Shown here in pieces: positions 46,878 through 55,427 of a DNA stretch of 64,000 bases; position 1 is the first letter of the stretch; each line of letters opens with the position of its first letter. The stretch lies in contig NZ_SMLL01000001.1 in the NCBI RefSeq assembly GCF_004681965.1, positions 496,001 through 560,000 on the forward strand, in the 5' to 3' direction. The stretch is from Ramlibacter rhizophilus (GTDB lineage Bacteria > Pseudomonadota > Gammaproteobacteria > Burkholderiales > Burkholderiaceae_C). The notes beneath the pieces are model-generated. The model was given only the letters and a program-made list of their open reading frames with translations, had not been told where the DNA came from and searched no databases. Both the position numbers and the translations under genes were made by a program.

Positions 46878-47321
46878 TCAGGGCCAGCAGGACTTTACAT
46901 CGGCACCGCCCGTGCGATCCCGCCCGCCGGACTCGTCCAGGCTCAGGGTGCCGCACGGGGTGTCCTGCTGCTGGGCCCCCTGCGGCTCGGCCTGGAGCAC
47001 GAAGGTGGCGGCCTGGGGCTGGCCGGTGGCGAAGCGCAGCTCGTAGTGGCCGGCCAGGTCAGTCACGCAGCGCGTCTGCGGCAGCGTGTTGCCCAGGTAG
47101 GTCATCTGCGTGGTGTAGCGGCGCTCCATCTGCTGCGCGATTTCCTGCAGGCAGGCGGCCGCAAGCGTGCGGCGGCTCTTGCGCACGTGCGACTGGTAGC
47201 CAGGGTAGGCGATGGCGGCGAGGAGGCCGACGATCGCGACGGCGATCATGAGTTCGATGAGGGTGAAGCCGCGGGCGGGGGTGGGGCGGCTGCGTGCGGC
47301 CGGGGTGTGCTGGGAGCTCAT
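46878..47321 (-). CDS. pilE: Type IV minor pilin, PilE-like
   Basis: 147 aa prepilin. The leader ends RG before the cleavage site FTLIELMIAVAIVGLLAAIAYPGY, with the conserved Glu at +5. Paired Cys in the C-terminal half (ACLQEIAQ, TRCVTDL, DTPCGTL, VKSCWP) could form disulphides. Last gene of the minor pilin cluster; its start overlaps the pilY1 stop. Confidence 0.9.
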   Translation of the reverse strand: MSSQHTPAARSRPTPARGFTLIELMIAVAIVGLLAAIAYPGYQSHVRKSRRTLAAACLQEIAQQMERRYTTQMTYLGNTLPQTRCVTDLAGHYELRFATGQPQAATFVLQAEPQGAQQQDTPCGTLSLDESGGRDRTGGADVKSCWP

Positions 47322-49182
47322 TCCTTCACCACCTCGCGCCAGGCCAGGCGGCCTTTGAACTTGAGGGTCTTGGCCGCGCCGGGGCCGGTGTCCACCTGCC
47401 CGATGCTCGGCCCCTGGGTGCCGGTGCTGTCGCCACTTCCGCCGACCAGGATCGTGGCGCCGCCGTCGGGGCGGCGCATCAGCTGTGGCTGGGTCGGTAC
47501 GCCCACGTCCAGGTCGACGGAGCCGATGAAGCGGGCGCCGATCCGATCGTTGTCCATCGATCCGTCACGGTCCGTGTCGAGCACGCCGGTGTCCAGTCCG
47601 GCGCCAGTGAAGGGGTCCAGCACGTTCAGGAAGCCCCGTCCGCCGGGGGTGCAGGGGTCATTGGTGACGGGGTACATGGAGGCCGCGAGGAGCACGGGCA
47701 GGCCGAGGTCGACGACGCGGGATTCGGTGACGATCCGCTCGCCCTTCAGGCCGGGCTGTGAGAAGTCCACGAACCATCCTTTTAGACCGGCCATGTCCTG
47801 GCTGGACGCGGAGGAGAAAGTTCGGGCCGACGCTTCCCGCACAGCGGCGCCTTGGCGGCGCTGTTGATCTTGTCGAAGGGGTCGTCCCATGCGGGAGCGG
47901 GAAGGCCGACGGCGTCGTCCATGGCGCGGCCGCCGCCTGCGTAGGTTGAGGTGGGCTGGCGCTTGCCCGCGAAGTAGCGCAAGGCTTCATACATCATCTC
48001 GCCCACGGGATTACCCCAATCGGGGAATTCGCCCGGAAGCGGACCGCGGTCCGTGAGGAACGGGCCGCGGTACCGAGGGTTGGTCATGCCGTTGTTGTGG
48101 TCACGAATGCGCAGTGCGTCATAGCTGCGCACGATGCCGGTCGCACCGGTGAATTGACCAGTCCGGGCATTGACTTCGTCAGTGAAAGACGAGATCACCT
48201 TGCGCAGCCGCCCGCCCGCCATGCTGTTGTCGTAGCTGCCAGTCAGGAGCCCGAACTGCATGGCTCCCGACTCGCCGTACTCGTGCAGGAGCCCCGTCGG
48301 TTTGTTGGTGCCACTGGGGTATTGCTTGCAGCCTTGAGTGAAGCCGGGGGTGCAGACGGAGACGCGGACGGTGTAGTTCGTTCGCCGTGGGGTCGGGTTC
48401 TCTTCCAGCCTTTGCACATCGGCGAGCACTGGCGCCTCGCTAGATGCCCACTTCCACACGCGGCTAGTCGAGTTTTCCACGACCGAAAGCCAGGGCGGCA
48501 GGTTGCTGCAGTTGGCGAGCACACTGCAGTCCACCCCGTTCGTGCGCGTGACGTTGCCGAAGAAGTGACGCTTGCCCGCGTTCGGCTGCGGAACCGGTGT
48601 GTAGTCGCTGATGCGGTAGGCGTCGACCGCCTCGCTTGTGTATTCCTTGGCCCAGGAATGCGCGTCCTGGGGAATGTAGGCGCGGCGCAGGACGGTTTGG
48701 GTCTCGGTGTCAACGTCCCGCATGCCTCCGTACAGCACGACGCGCAGTGCGTCGATACGGCTGGTGGTGACGTAGTTGAGCCAGTTCCCCGACCACTGAC
48801 CGACGCAGCGGCCATCGGGGGTAGTCCTCGTCGGTGTGAAGCCTTGCGGCAATGACGGGACCCCATAGGTGTAGCAGTAGTTGGGGTTGAACAGCCCCAG
48901 ATACGTGATCCCCGGCTTGAACCGGATGTCCAGCGTCCCATCCCCATCGATGTCGCTCGCATCGTTGTAGGCCTCGTAGAACAGCCGGTGGTCCTTGCCC
49001 GACACCAGCATGACCAGCGGCGGGGCCGACTGTTGCACGGACAGCGGCACCGGCGGAATGGTGAGGCCCCAGGCCGTGGTTGCCAGGGCTGCGGCGACGA
49101 TGGCCAGGAGGCTTCGCATCGGTGAAGGGCATCGGCGCTTCGGCGGTGTGCCAGGCAGACGAGGACTCTCATTCGGTCGCAT
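47318..49182 (-). pseudogene. pilY1: pilY1, internally deleted and frameshifted
   Basis: PilY1/PilC-type pilus tip adhesins are usually over 1000 aa; this locus has room for about 620. The 5' frame (49182 to 47782) has a signal peptide (MRSLLAIVAAALATTAWG at 49119) and the PilY1 N-terminal region (APPLVMLVSGKDHRLFYEAYNDASDIDGDG), ending soon after APLCGK. The 3' end is in another frame (47890 to 47318) and is a typical PilY1 C-terminus (GLKGWFVDF, DPCTPGGRGFLNVLDPFTG, WREVVKE). The middle region is missing, with the junction near 47830. SD spacing favours 49182 as start; 49119 is the alternative. Confidence 0.7.
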
Positions 49183-49738
49183 AGATCGACTCCAGGACGA
49201 CTTCGGCCCGACCGTCGGTGCCACCCGCCCGCGCGGTGATGCGATAGCGCTTGCAGGTGGCCGGGTCGGACGGGTTCGGGCCGCAGGGGAAAGCGCCGCC
49301 CAGGTATTCGGCGAGGTACCGGGGTGTGAAGGTCAGGGCCCCCGCGCCGACGGTCTGCGCATCGGACCACTCGGCCGCCGGTGCGGTCTTCCAGCGCAGG
49401 CTGCCGTCTGCCGGTGCAGGGCAGGCGCGCACCGACAGGCCGGCGCCCGTCACATCCGTGCAGGGCCCCCCCGCGGGCGCGGGCGTGGGGCGCAGCTGCT
49501 CCAGGCGCTGTTCCACGTCCCGCAGGGCCGCCTCGGCAGCCTGGAAGGTCGCGGCCCGGTCGAGCGCCTGGCCGGCCATGCGCTCCTCGTGCAGCACGAG
49601 GCGTAGGCTGGCCAGGCCCAGGACCAGCATGACCGCCAGCAGCACCAGGCTCACGATGACCACCATGCCGCGCTGGGCGCGGCGGCGCTTTCGGGCGGTG
49701 AGGGCATGCGGGGCGATCATCGGACCGGGGCTGTGCAT
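49169..49738 (-). CDS. pilX: Type IV pilus assembly protein PilX
   Basis: 189 aa. Short basic N-terminus then QRGMVVIVSLVLLAVMLVLGLASLRLVLHEERMAGQALDRAATFQAAEAALRDVE, the PilX_N signature. The C-terminal part has paired Cys. It starts 3 bp after the pilW stop and overlaps the pilY1 start. Confidence 0.9.
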   Translation of the reverse strand: MHSPGPMIAPHALTARKRRRAQRGMVVIVSLVLLAVMLVLGLASLRLVLHEERMAGQALDRAATFQAAEAALRDVEQRLEQLRPTPAPAGGPCTDVTGAGLSVRACPAPADGSLRWKTAPAAEWSDAQTVGAGALTFTPRYLAEYLGGAFPCGPNPSDPATCKRYRITARAGGTDGRAEVVLESIYATE

Positions 49739-49741
49739 CGC

Positions 49742-50893
49742 TTACTTCACCGCGTTGCGCAGCGCCGCGACGGCCACCAGCTGTCGCGACAGCGGCTTGC
49801 CATCCGTGCCAAGGACCGAGTCGCTGGCCAGCGTGAGCCGCACGCGCAGCGCGATCACTTCGGCGGCCGGGTTGTTCCACAGGCCCGCGAAGTCCTTGGC
49901 CGTGCGCCAGGGGCCGCTCACGCTGCCGTTCGCGGCGCGGGTGAGGTAGTCGATCTGCATGTCGGCCACGCCGGGGATGATTTCTTCAGGGACAACGTCG
50001 ATCGTCGCGGGCGCGGTGGTCTTGCTCTTCTGGAGTCCTCGGCGGTACAGCGAGCGGCCGCCCCGGCTGTTCGTGCCCACGTACCAGAAGGCCGGGTCCC
50101 AGCGCACGAGCAGGGCGCCGCTGGCGAAGGTCTTGTCCTGGGCCTGCGTGCAGCCCGCAGCGAGGCTTCCCAGGCTGGTGCTGCAATTGAGGTAGGGCGC
50201 GGCGCCGTAGGCGAGGGCGGAGCCCGAGAGCGCACCGACCTGCAGCAGGGACGCGCTGAAGGCGTCGCAGAGCAGGACCAGGTCGTCGCTTTCCAGGCCG
50301 CCCTTGTCCGCCAGGGTGAAGGCGGGCGCCGCCGCGTCGTGGCTCGCGATGCGTCCGTAGCCTGTCTCGGCGCCGCCCGGGCGAAGCAGCAGCACGGCGT
50401 CGGTGCCGCTCGCGCGCTGGGCCGCCGCGTTGCCGAAGGCGACGATGGGCGCGCTGTCTTCGGTGCCGTCATAGCCGCGCACGAAGCCGGCGTCGGTATC
50501 GGCCCACCAGGCCACGGTGGGGTTTCCGGCGGTGCGCAGCACGTTGGCGCGCAGGGGCGAGCCGCAGGGGGACAGGCCGGTGTCCCGCGCTTCCCGCATC
50601 AGCAGGTCGAAGGCGAATCGCGCGTTCTCCTGCAGGCGCGCGAGCTGCTCGGTGTCGCGGTAGGCGACGCGGTTGCTCAGGTAGATGCTCAGGACGCCGC
50701 CGATCACCAGCAGACCCAGCAGCAGGGCCACCATGAGTTCCACCAGGCCGACGCCGCGCTGGGAAAACGCAGGCGCCGGTTCGCGGGCCGACGCGGAACC
50801 CGCTTTGCGGGGCCGCTGGTGGCGCGCCGTCGAGGGGGAGAGGGCCAGAGCCCGAGCGGGCTTGCCGAAAGCGCTACGCAGGTGGGCGTCCAT
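49742..50893 (-). CDS. pilW: Type IV pilus assembly protein PilW, leader partly repeat-encoded
   Basis: 383 aa. The prepilin site is RG before VGLVELMVALLLGLLVIGGVL. The ATG at 50893 overlaps the pilV stop (TGATG). The leader is about 47 residues, far longer than the usual 6-20, and residues about 8-40 are encoded by a reverse-oriented family B repeat (50775-50870). The body is PilW-like (FAFDLLMREARDTGLSPCG, MQIDYLTR). Whether prepilin peptidase accepts the long leader cannot be told. Confidence 0.88.
   Translation of the reverse strand: MDAHLRSAFGKPARALALSPSTARHQRPRKAGSASAREPAPAFSQRGVGLVELMVALLLGLLVIGGVLSIYLSNRVAYRDTEQLARLQENARFAFDLLMREARDTGLSPCGSPLRANVLRTAGNPTVAWWADTDAGFVRGYDGTEDSAPIVAFGNAAAQRASGTDAVLLLRPGGAETGYGRIASHDAAAPAFTLADKGGLESDDLVLLCDAFSASLLQVGALSGSALAYGAAPYLNCSTSLGSLAAGCTQAQDKTFASGALLVRWDPAFWYVGTNSRGGRSLYRRGLQKSKTTAPATIDVVPEEIIPGVADMQIDYLTRAANGSVSGPWRTAKDFAGLWNNPAAEVIALRVRLTLASDSVLGTDGKPLSRQLVAVAALRNAVK
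50775..50870. repeat. Dispersed repeat family B, copy 3, inside pilW
   Basis: Reverse complement reads GCCCTCTCCCCCTCGACGGC, then GCGCCACCAGCGGCCCCGCAA, then AGCGGGTTCCGCGTCGGCCC. It matches the copies at 24117 and 36402 with a few substitutions, several of them compensatory within GGCCCCGCAAAGCGGG. Unlike the others, this copy is translated, as the pilW leader. Confidence 0.8.
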
Positions 50894-51372
50894 CAGATCC
50901 TCGAGTCGAGCCGGAAGGCCTGTTCGGCCGAGCCGCCCGCAGCGCTGTCGTCCCAGCGGATTTCCACGCTGCACAGGTAGTCGGCCTGGCAGGCCACCCG
51001 CACGCAGGTGCTGGTGTCGTCGGCCGAGCCCAGTCCGGCCTTCACGTCGGCGAGCCACTGCTGCAGGCTGTCCTGGGCCAAGGCATGGCTGCTGGCGAGC
51101 CCGGCCGACAGGCAGACGAAGTTGCTGCCGGTCCCGTAGGCGCCAGCGCGTGCCTGGTCACGATCGACCCGCAGCACGTCCAGCAGGTACTGGCTCATCA
51201 TGCTGGCCTGGCTGCGCTGGAGCGCGCCGACGTTCGCGCGCAGCGCACGGGTCTGGAGGGCGGCCAGGCCGATCAGGGCGAAGGCCAGGATCAGCACCGC
51301 CACCATGACTTCGATGAGGGAAACGCCGCGCACGCGGCGAAGGGGCGGCCCGGGACGTAAGCGGTGGCTCAT
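50893..51372 (-). CDS. pilV: Type IV pilus modification protein PilV
   Basis: 159 aa prepilin. RG then VSLIEVMVAVLILAFALIGLAALQ is the cleavage site and hydrophobic stalk. FVCLSAGL, STCVRVACQADYLCSVEIRW holds several Cys. Start overlaps the fimT stop; stop overlaps pilW. Confidence 0.9.
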   Translation of the reverse strand: MSHRLRPGPPLRRVRGVSLIEVMVAVLILAFALIGLAALQTRALRANVGALQRSQASMMSQYLLDVLRVDRDQARAGAYGTGSNFVCLSAGLASSHALAQDSLQQWLADVKAGLGSADDTSTCVRVACQADYLCSVEIRWDDSAAGGSAEQAFRLDSRI

Positions 51373-51953
51373 GACTTGGCTTCGCAGGCACTGCTGACCG
51401 CCGCCGGCGTGGTGAGGACCACGCGGCCGGTCCGGATGACCACCAGGTCGCGCGCCCGCTCCGCGTCCGGCAGGGAGCTGGCCGTGCTGCAGACGCGCAG
51501 CGTGCCGTTGCCGGACGCTTCGCCGCTGGGCCGGAAGAAGATGCGGTCCTGGAAGGCCAGGTTGCCCCGCACGAGAAGCTGCGTGCCTGCCGCAGGCGTG
51601 CGCGACAGCACCGCTTCGCCGGTATCGAGGGCGCTGTTGGCATTGGTGTCCTGGAAGACGAGCCAGCCGGTGTCCCAGCGCTGGGCGGCGTCGGTGCTGC
51701 AGGTGCTGCCGTCCTGGCTGCGGCAGACGGTGATGCGCTGGCCGCGGCGGATGGCTTCGCCGCGCGCGCGGGCCAGGGTGGCCATCAGATCGCTGCTGGC
51801 GGCGGACAGGCGGGCCGTATGGATCTGCCGCAGGAAGGATGGAGCGGCCAGCGTGGCGAGCACGACGAGGATGGCGATGCCCACCATGAGCTCGATGAGC
51901 GTGAGCCCGCGCAGCAAGGCCGCGGGCCGGGCAGACCAGGATGGGCGCGGCAT
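51369..51953 (-). CDS. fimT: GspH/FimT-family pseudopilin
   Basis: 194 aa, first gene of the minor pilin operon. RG then LTLIELMVGIAILVVLATLAAPSF is the prepilin site; ARARGEAIRRGQRITVCRSQDG and a GWLVFQDTNANSALDTGE strand are typical of FimT/GspH. Upstream is an 80-bp gap to nrdR. Confidence 0.9.
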   Translation of the reverse strand: MPRPSWSARPAALLRGLTLIELMVGIAILVVLATLAAPSFLRQIHTARLSAASSDLMATLARARGEAIRRGQRITVCRSQDGSTCSTDAAQRWDTGWLVFQDTNANSALDTGEAVLSRTPAAGTQLLVRGNLAFQDRIFFRPSGEASGNGTLRVCSTASSLPDAERARDLVVIRTGRVVLTTPAAVSSACEAKS

Positions 51954-52033
51954 CCCGCGACTATGCGGGAAATGTCACCCGAAAGGCAACACAAATCAGG
52001 CTTTTGGTTGCGTAATCGCCGCCTGATGCGGCC

Positions 52034-52480
52034 TCAGATGTCCGTCTTGATCAACGCCGTGAAGTCCCGCACGTCCTCGAAGCTGCGGTAGACGCTGGCA
52101 AAGCGCACGTAGGCAACCTTGTCCAGCTTCTTCAGCTCGCGCATCACCAGCTCCCCGACGGCGGACGACGCAATCTCCCGCACGCCCATGTTCAGGAGCT
52201 TCTCCTCGATGCGCTCGACGGCCCGGTCCACCTGCTCGGTGCTGACCGGGCGCTTGCGCAGCGCGAGCTTCATGGAGCCCAGCAGCCGGCCGCGGTCGTA
52301 CTCGACCCGCCGGCCGTCCTTCTTCACCACGGCGGGGAAGGCCACGTCGGGCCGCTCGTAGGTGGTGAAGCGCTTCTCGCAGTGCGCGCACTGGCGCCGC
52401 CGGCGGATCGACTCGCCGTCTTCGGCGACACGCGTCTCGACCACCTGGGTTTCGGCGTTGCCGCAGAAGGGGCATTTCAT
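52034..52480 (-). CDS. nrdR: Transcriptional repressor NrdR
   Basis: 148 aa. N-terminal zinc ribbon CPFCGN...[12 protein letters not shown], then the ATP-cone domain with [30 protein letters not shown]. It represses ribonucleotide reductase genes according to dNTP/ATP state. It lies 18 bp downstream of glyA, a common pairing. Confidence 0.97.
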   Translation of the reverse strand: MKCPFCGNAETQVVETRVAEDGESIRRRRQCAHCEKRFTTYERPDVAFPAVVKKDGRRVEYDRGRLLGSMKLALRKRPVSTEQVDRAVERIEEKLLNMGVREIASSAVGELVMRELKKLDKVAYVRFASVYRSFEDVRDFTALIKTDI

Positions 52481-52498
52481 GGCAGGTTCAGGCGCTTC

Positions 52499-53743
52499 TC
52501 AGCGGTAGACCGGAAAGCGGCGCGTGAGGGCGTTGACCTTCTCGCGCACCGCCTGCAGGTTGGCGGCATCGCGCGGATTGTCCAGCACGTCGGCGAGGAG
52601 GTTGGCGGTGATGCGCGCCTCTTCTTCCTTGAAGCCGCGCGTGGTCATGGCGGGCGTTCCGATGCGAACGCCGCTGGTGACCATGGGCTTTTCCGGGTCG
52701 TTGGGGATGGCGTTCTTGTTGATGGTCATGTGGGCTTCGCCCAGCACCGCCTCGGCTTCCTTGCCGGTGATGCCCTTGGCCCGCAGGTCCACCAGCATCA
52801 CGTGGCTTTCGGTGCGGCCGCTCACGATGCGAAGGCCGCGCTGCACCAGCGTCTCGGCCACGACCTGCGCGTTCTTCACCACCTGCTGCTGGTAGGTCTT
52901 GAACTCCGGCGCCAGGGCTTCCTTGAAGGCCACCGCCTTGGCCGCGATGACGTGCATCAGCGGGCCGCCCTGCAGGCCGGGGAAGATGGCGCTGTTGATG
53001 GCCTTCTCGTGCTCCGGCTTCATGAGGATGATGCCGCCGCGCGGGCCGCGCAGGCTCTTGTGCGTGGTGGAGGTGACCACGTCCGCGTGCGGCACCGGGT
53101 TGGGATAGACGCCCGCGGCGATGAGGCCGGCGTAGTGCGCCATGTCCACCATGAAGATCGCCCCGACCTCGCGGGCCACGCGGGCGAAGCGCTCGAAGTC
53201 GATGCGCAGCGCATAGGCCGAGGCGCCCGCGATGATCAGCTTGGGCCGGCTCTCGCGCGCCTTGCGTTCCATGGCGTCGTAGTCGATCTCTTCCTTGTCG
53301 TTCAGGCCGTAGGAGACCACGTTGAACCACTTGCCGCTCATGTTGAGCGCCATGCCGTGGGTCAGGTGGCCGCCTTCGGCCAGGCTCATGCCCATGATGG
53401 TGTCGCCCGGCTTGAGGAAGGCGAGGAACACGGCCTCGTTGGCCTGGGCGCCCGAGTGCGGCTGCACGTTGGCGGCCTCGGCACCGAAGAGCTGCTTCAG
53501 GCGCGAGAGCGCCAGCTGCTCGGCGATGTCCACGTTCTCGCAGCCGCCGTAGTAGCGCTTGCCGGGGTAGCCCTCGGCGTACTTGTTGGTCAGCTGCGTG
53601 CCCTGGGCCGCCATCACGGCGGGCGAGGCGTAGTTCTCGCTGGCGATCAGCTCGATGTGCTCTTCCTGGCGGCGGTTCTCGGCCTGGATCGCGGCGAAGA
53701 GTTCGGGGTCGGTTTGCTCGATGAGGATGTGGCGGTCGTACAT
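52499..53743 (-). CDS. glyA: Serine hydroxymethyltransferase
   Basis: 414 aa PLP enzyme that makes glycine and 5,10-methylene-THF from serine. [46 protein letters not shown] and [16 protein letters not shown] (Schiff-base Lys) are present. Start [13 protein letters not shown] at 53743. A ZTP riboswitch precedes it, linking expression to folate-dependent one-carbon demand. Confidence 0.97.
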   Translation of the reverse strand: MYDRHILIEQTDPELFAAIQAENRRQEEHIELIASENYASPAVMAAQGTQLTNKYAEGYPGKRYYGGCENVDIAEQLALSRLKQLFGAEAANVQPHSGAQANEAVFLAFLKPGDTIMGMSLAEGGHLTHGMALNMSGKWFNVVSYGLNDKEEIDYDAMERKARESRPKLIIAGASAYALRIDFERFARVAREVGAIFMVDMAHYAGLIAAGVYPNPVPHADVVTSTTHKSLRGPRGGIILMKPEHEKAINSAIFPGLQGGPLMHVIAAKAVAFKEALAPEFKTYQQQVVKNAQVVAETLVQRGLRIVSGRTESHVMLVDLRAKGITGKEAEAVLGEAHMTINKNAIPNDPEKPMVTSGVRIGTPAMTTRGFKEEEARITANLLADVLDNPRDAANLQAVREKVNALTRRFPVYR

Positions 53744-53761
53744 GGCGGCAGTCCTGAGAGA

Positions 53762-53912
53762 CGGTGTTCCCTGTTCACGAACAAGGGCTGCCCAGGCGAA
53801 CGGCTGAACACCGCCAGTGCGGTGGCACGCTTCCCCGTGGTGACCCACGTCGGCCGTGGCCGCCGGCGCGGGGTGTGCCGCCGGCGCCGCGCCTATCGCC
53901 AGTCGCGTACCG
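53762..53912 (-). promoter_or_regulatory. ZTP (pfl) riboswitch upstream of glyA
   Basis: Minus strand carries the conserved elements: GCGACTGGCGATAGGCGC (from 53906), GTCACCACGGGGAAGCGTGCC (near 53846) and CGCCTGGGCAGCCC (53798-53785). A TACACT -10 box lies at 53922-53917. After the aptamer, CCCTTGTTC-GT-GAACAGGG forms a hairpin, and CGGTGTTC (53813-53806) is perfectly complementary to GAACACCG (53769-53762), giving an alternative stem enclosing the aptamer's last conserved segment. glyA is a classical target of this class. Confidence 0.8.
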
Positions 53913-53936
53913 CGCGAGTGTAGCCCAGGGTTTTCC

Positions 53937-54749
53937 TCAGGAGAGCGAGGCGACGCGCGCCTGCTCGGGGCCCGGCGCCTCGGGCTGGGCCGGGACCTGG
54001 GTGCGCAGCGACGGGGAGGCAAAGGGCGAGATGTTGCGGCCGGCGGCCACCTGGCGCAGGCGCTCGTGCTCGGCCAGCACCTTCTCGGCGTAGCCGTTGT
54101 CGTCCGGCAGGTTGGCCGCGCCCACGTACCACTTCAGGCCGGCCTCGACGGAGCCGGCGCGCTGGATGCACTCCTGCAGCACCCGCACGCCCACGCGCAG
54201 GTTGGAGACAGGGTCGAAGGCGGCGTGCTTGCCGCCGAAGAGGTCGTATTTCTCGCCGTGGACCTTGGTCATGACCTGCATGAGGCCCTGCGCGCCCACG
54301 GGGCTCTGGGCGAAGGGATTGAAGCCCGATTCGATGGCCATCACGGCCAGGATCAGCGTGGGGTCCACCTTGGCCTTGACGCCCAGCTGGTAGGCCTCCG
54401 CCACCAGCGCGCTGATCGGCTCCGGCGCGACGCGGTACTTGCGGCTCAGCCAGAAAGCCACGGCGGCCTGCTGCTTGGGCAGCTCGCCGGGGTCGGCGGC
54501 GGTGGCCCGCAGGATGCCGGTGAGGTCCGGCACCAGTCCCATGGCGTCGGCCTTGCGCGCCTGCAGCCAGCCGGCCAGGTGCGTCTCGCCGGTTTCGCGC
54601 AGGTCGGGCCGCACGCCCAGCGCGAGCGCGGCCACGACCGTGGCCAGCCCGAGCAGGGCAAAGCCGTTGTGGGTGATGTCGAGGAATCCCTGGGCCACGT
54701 CCGATGCGAACACGCGCAGGCCGCTGAGAATCTCGTTCGACGCTGTCAT
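53937..54749 (-). CDS. Membrane-anchored lytic transglycosylase (SLT domain)
   Basis: 270 aa. The ATG at 54749 has AAGGAAG before it. One hydrophobic segment ([19 protein letters not shown] near 28-46) anchors the protein. The transglycosylase domain has [30 protein letters not shown] with the catalytic Glu, then [18 protein letters not shown] and GLKWYVGA. It cleaves peptidoglycan; the specific role is unknown. Confidence 0.88.
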   Translation of the reverse strand: MTASNEILSGLRVFASDVAQGFLDITHNGFALLGLATVVAALALGVRPDLRETGETHLAGWLQARKADAMGLVPDLTGILRATAADPGELPKQQAAVAFWLSRKYRVAPEPISALVAEAYQLGVKAKVDPTLILAVMAIESGFNPFAQSPVGAQGLMQVMTKVHGEKYDLFGGKHAAFDPVSNLRVGVRVLQECIQRAGSVEAGLKWYVGAANLPDDNGYAEKVLAEHERLRQVAAGRNISPFASPSLRTQVPAQPEAPGPEQARVASLS

Positions 54750-55427
54750 AGCACTTCCTTTCTCACGCGGAAGGCGCTGCCGGACACCTGGCCGGCGCGT
54801 CTTCTCGTTCTGATGGGGATGCGGTCTGCAAGGGCGCGCATGCATTGCCTCCTGCGCGGCGCTTCAGACCTCGCCGGGGTCGGCAGCGGAAAGAGCGAAC
54901 CCTGGCTCGGCCAGGGCGGCGGATTCTAGGCACGGGCAAAATAACTGGTCAAGCATAAAAGACCAAATCGTTATACGGGTTTACCGTGGAAGTTCCCAAA
55001 ATACCGTGAAAAATTGCAAGCAAACGTCAGCAGGCGCCGATTGGCCGCGTGGGATAGGGGCGCGTCATCGCGATCTGGCAATCGGAAGCCATTTCTCGAT
55101 TGATTGTCGGAATTAGGTGGTCCGGGGGCGCCGGCGTAAATTCCGCTGCGTCCGCGTCATGCGGGCATCGCCGGGACGCTGAAGGCGAAACGGCACCATC
55201 CGGAAGCAATCGTTGCTTCCCGTGCGCTGCGAAACAAGATGCTTTCGCAGCGCCGCCGCAGCCGGGCTTGGCGCCCGCTGCTCCGAAGGCCCGGCTCGGC
55301 ATCACCGCCGTACCGGGCCTTCTTCATGTCCCCGAGCTGCGTTTCGGCGCGGAGCACTGCGCAATCGCGGCGAGAATAGCGGTTTGCCCTTCATGCGGTC
55401 GCCGTCCGAGCGACCCGAGATAAGCCA
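54750..55427. other. Gene-free interval with an AT-rich patch and a chain of hairpins
   Basis: 678 bp between divergent genes. An unusually AT-rich patch (about 54935-55025) contains TGGTC-N10-GACCA (54946-54965) and TTATAC (54971-54976). Then follow CAATCG/CGATTG (55079-55102), GCGTCC/GGACGC (55148-55179), GGAAGCAA-TCG-TTGCTTCC (55202-55220), GCGCTGCGAAA with 8-nt loop (55224-55253) and AAGGCCCGG/CCGGGCCTT (55286-55321). I see no convincing coding frame. It may hold a structured RNA or a long leader for the DUF349 gene. Confidence 0.6.

Noticed and set aside
47782..47890. Treating the two pilY1 frames as separate intact genes
   Set aside because: Each matches only one end of PilY1, they are consecutive in the right order, and the 3' part lacks its own signal peptide or start context.
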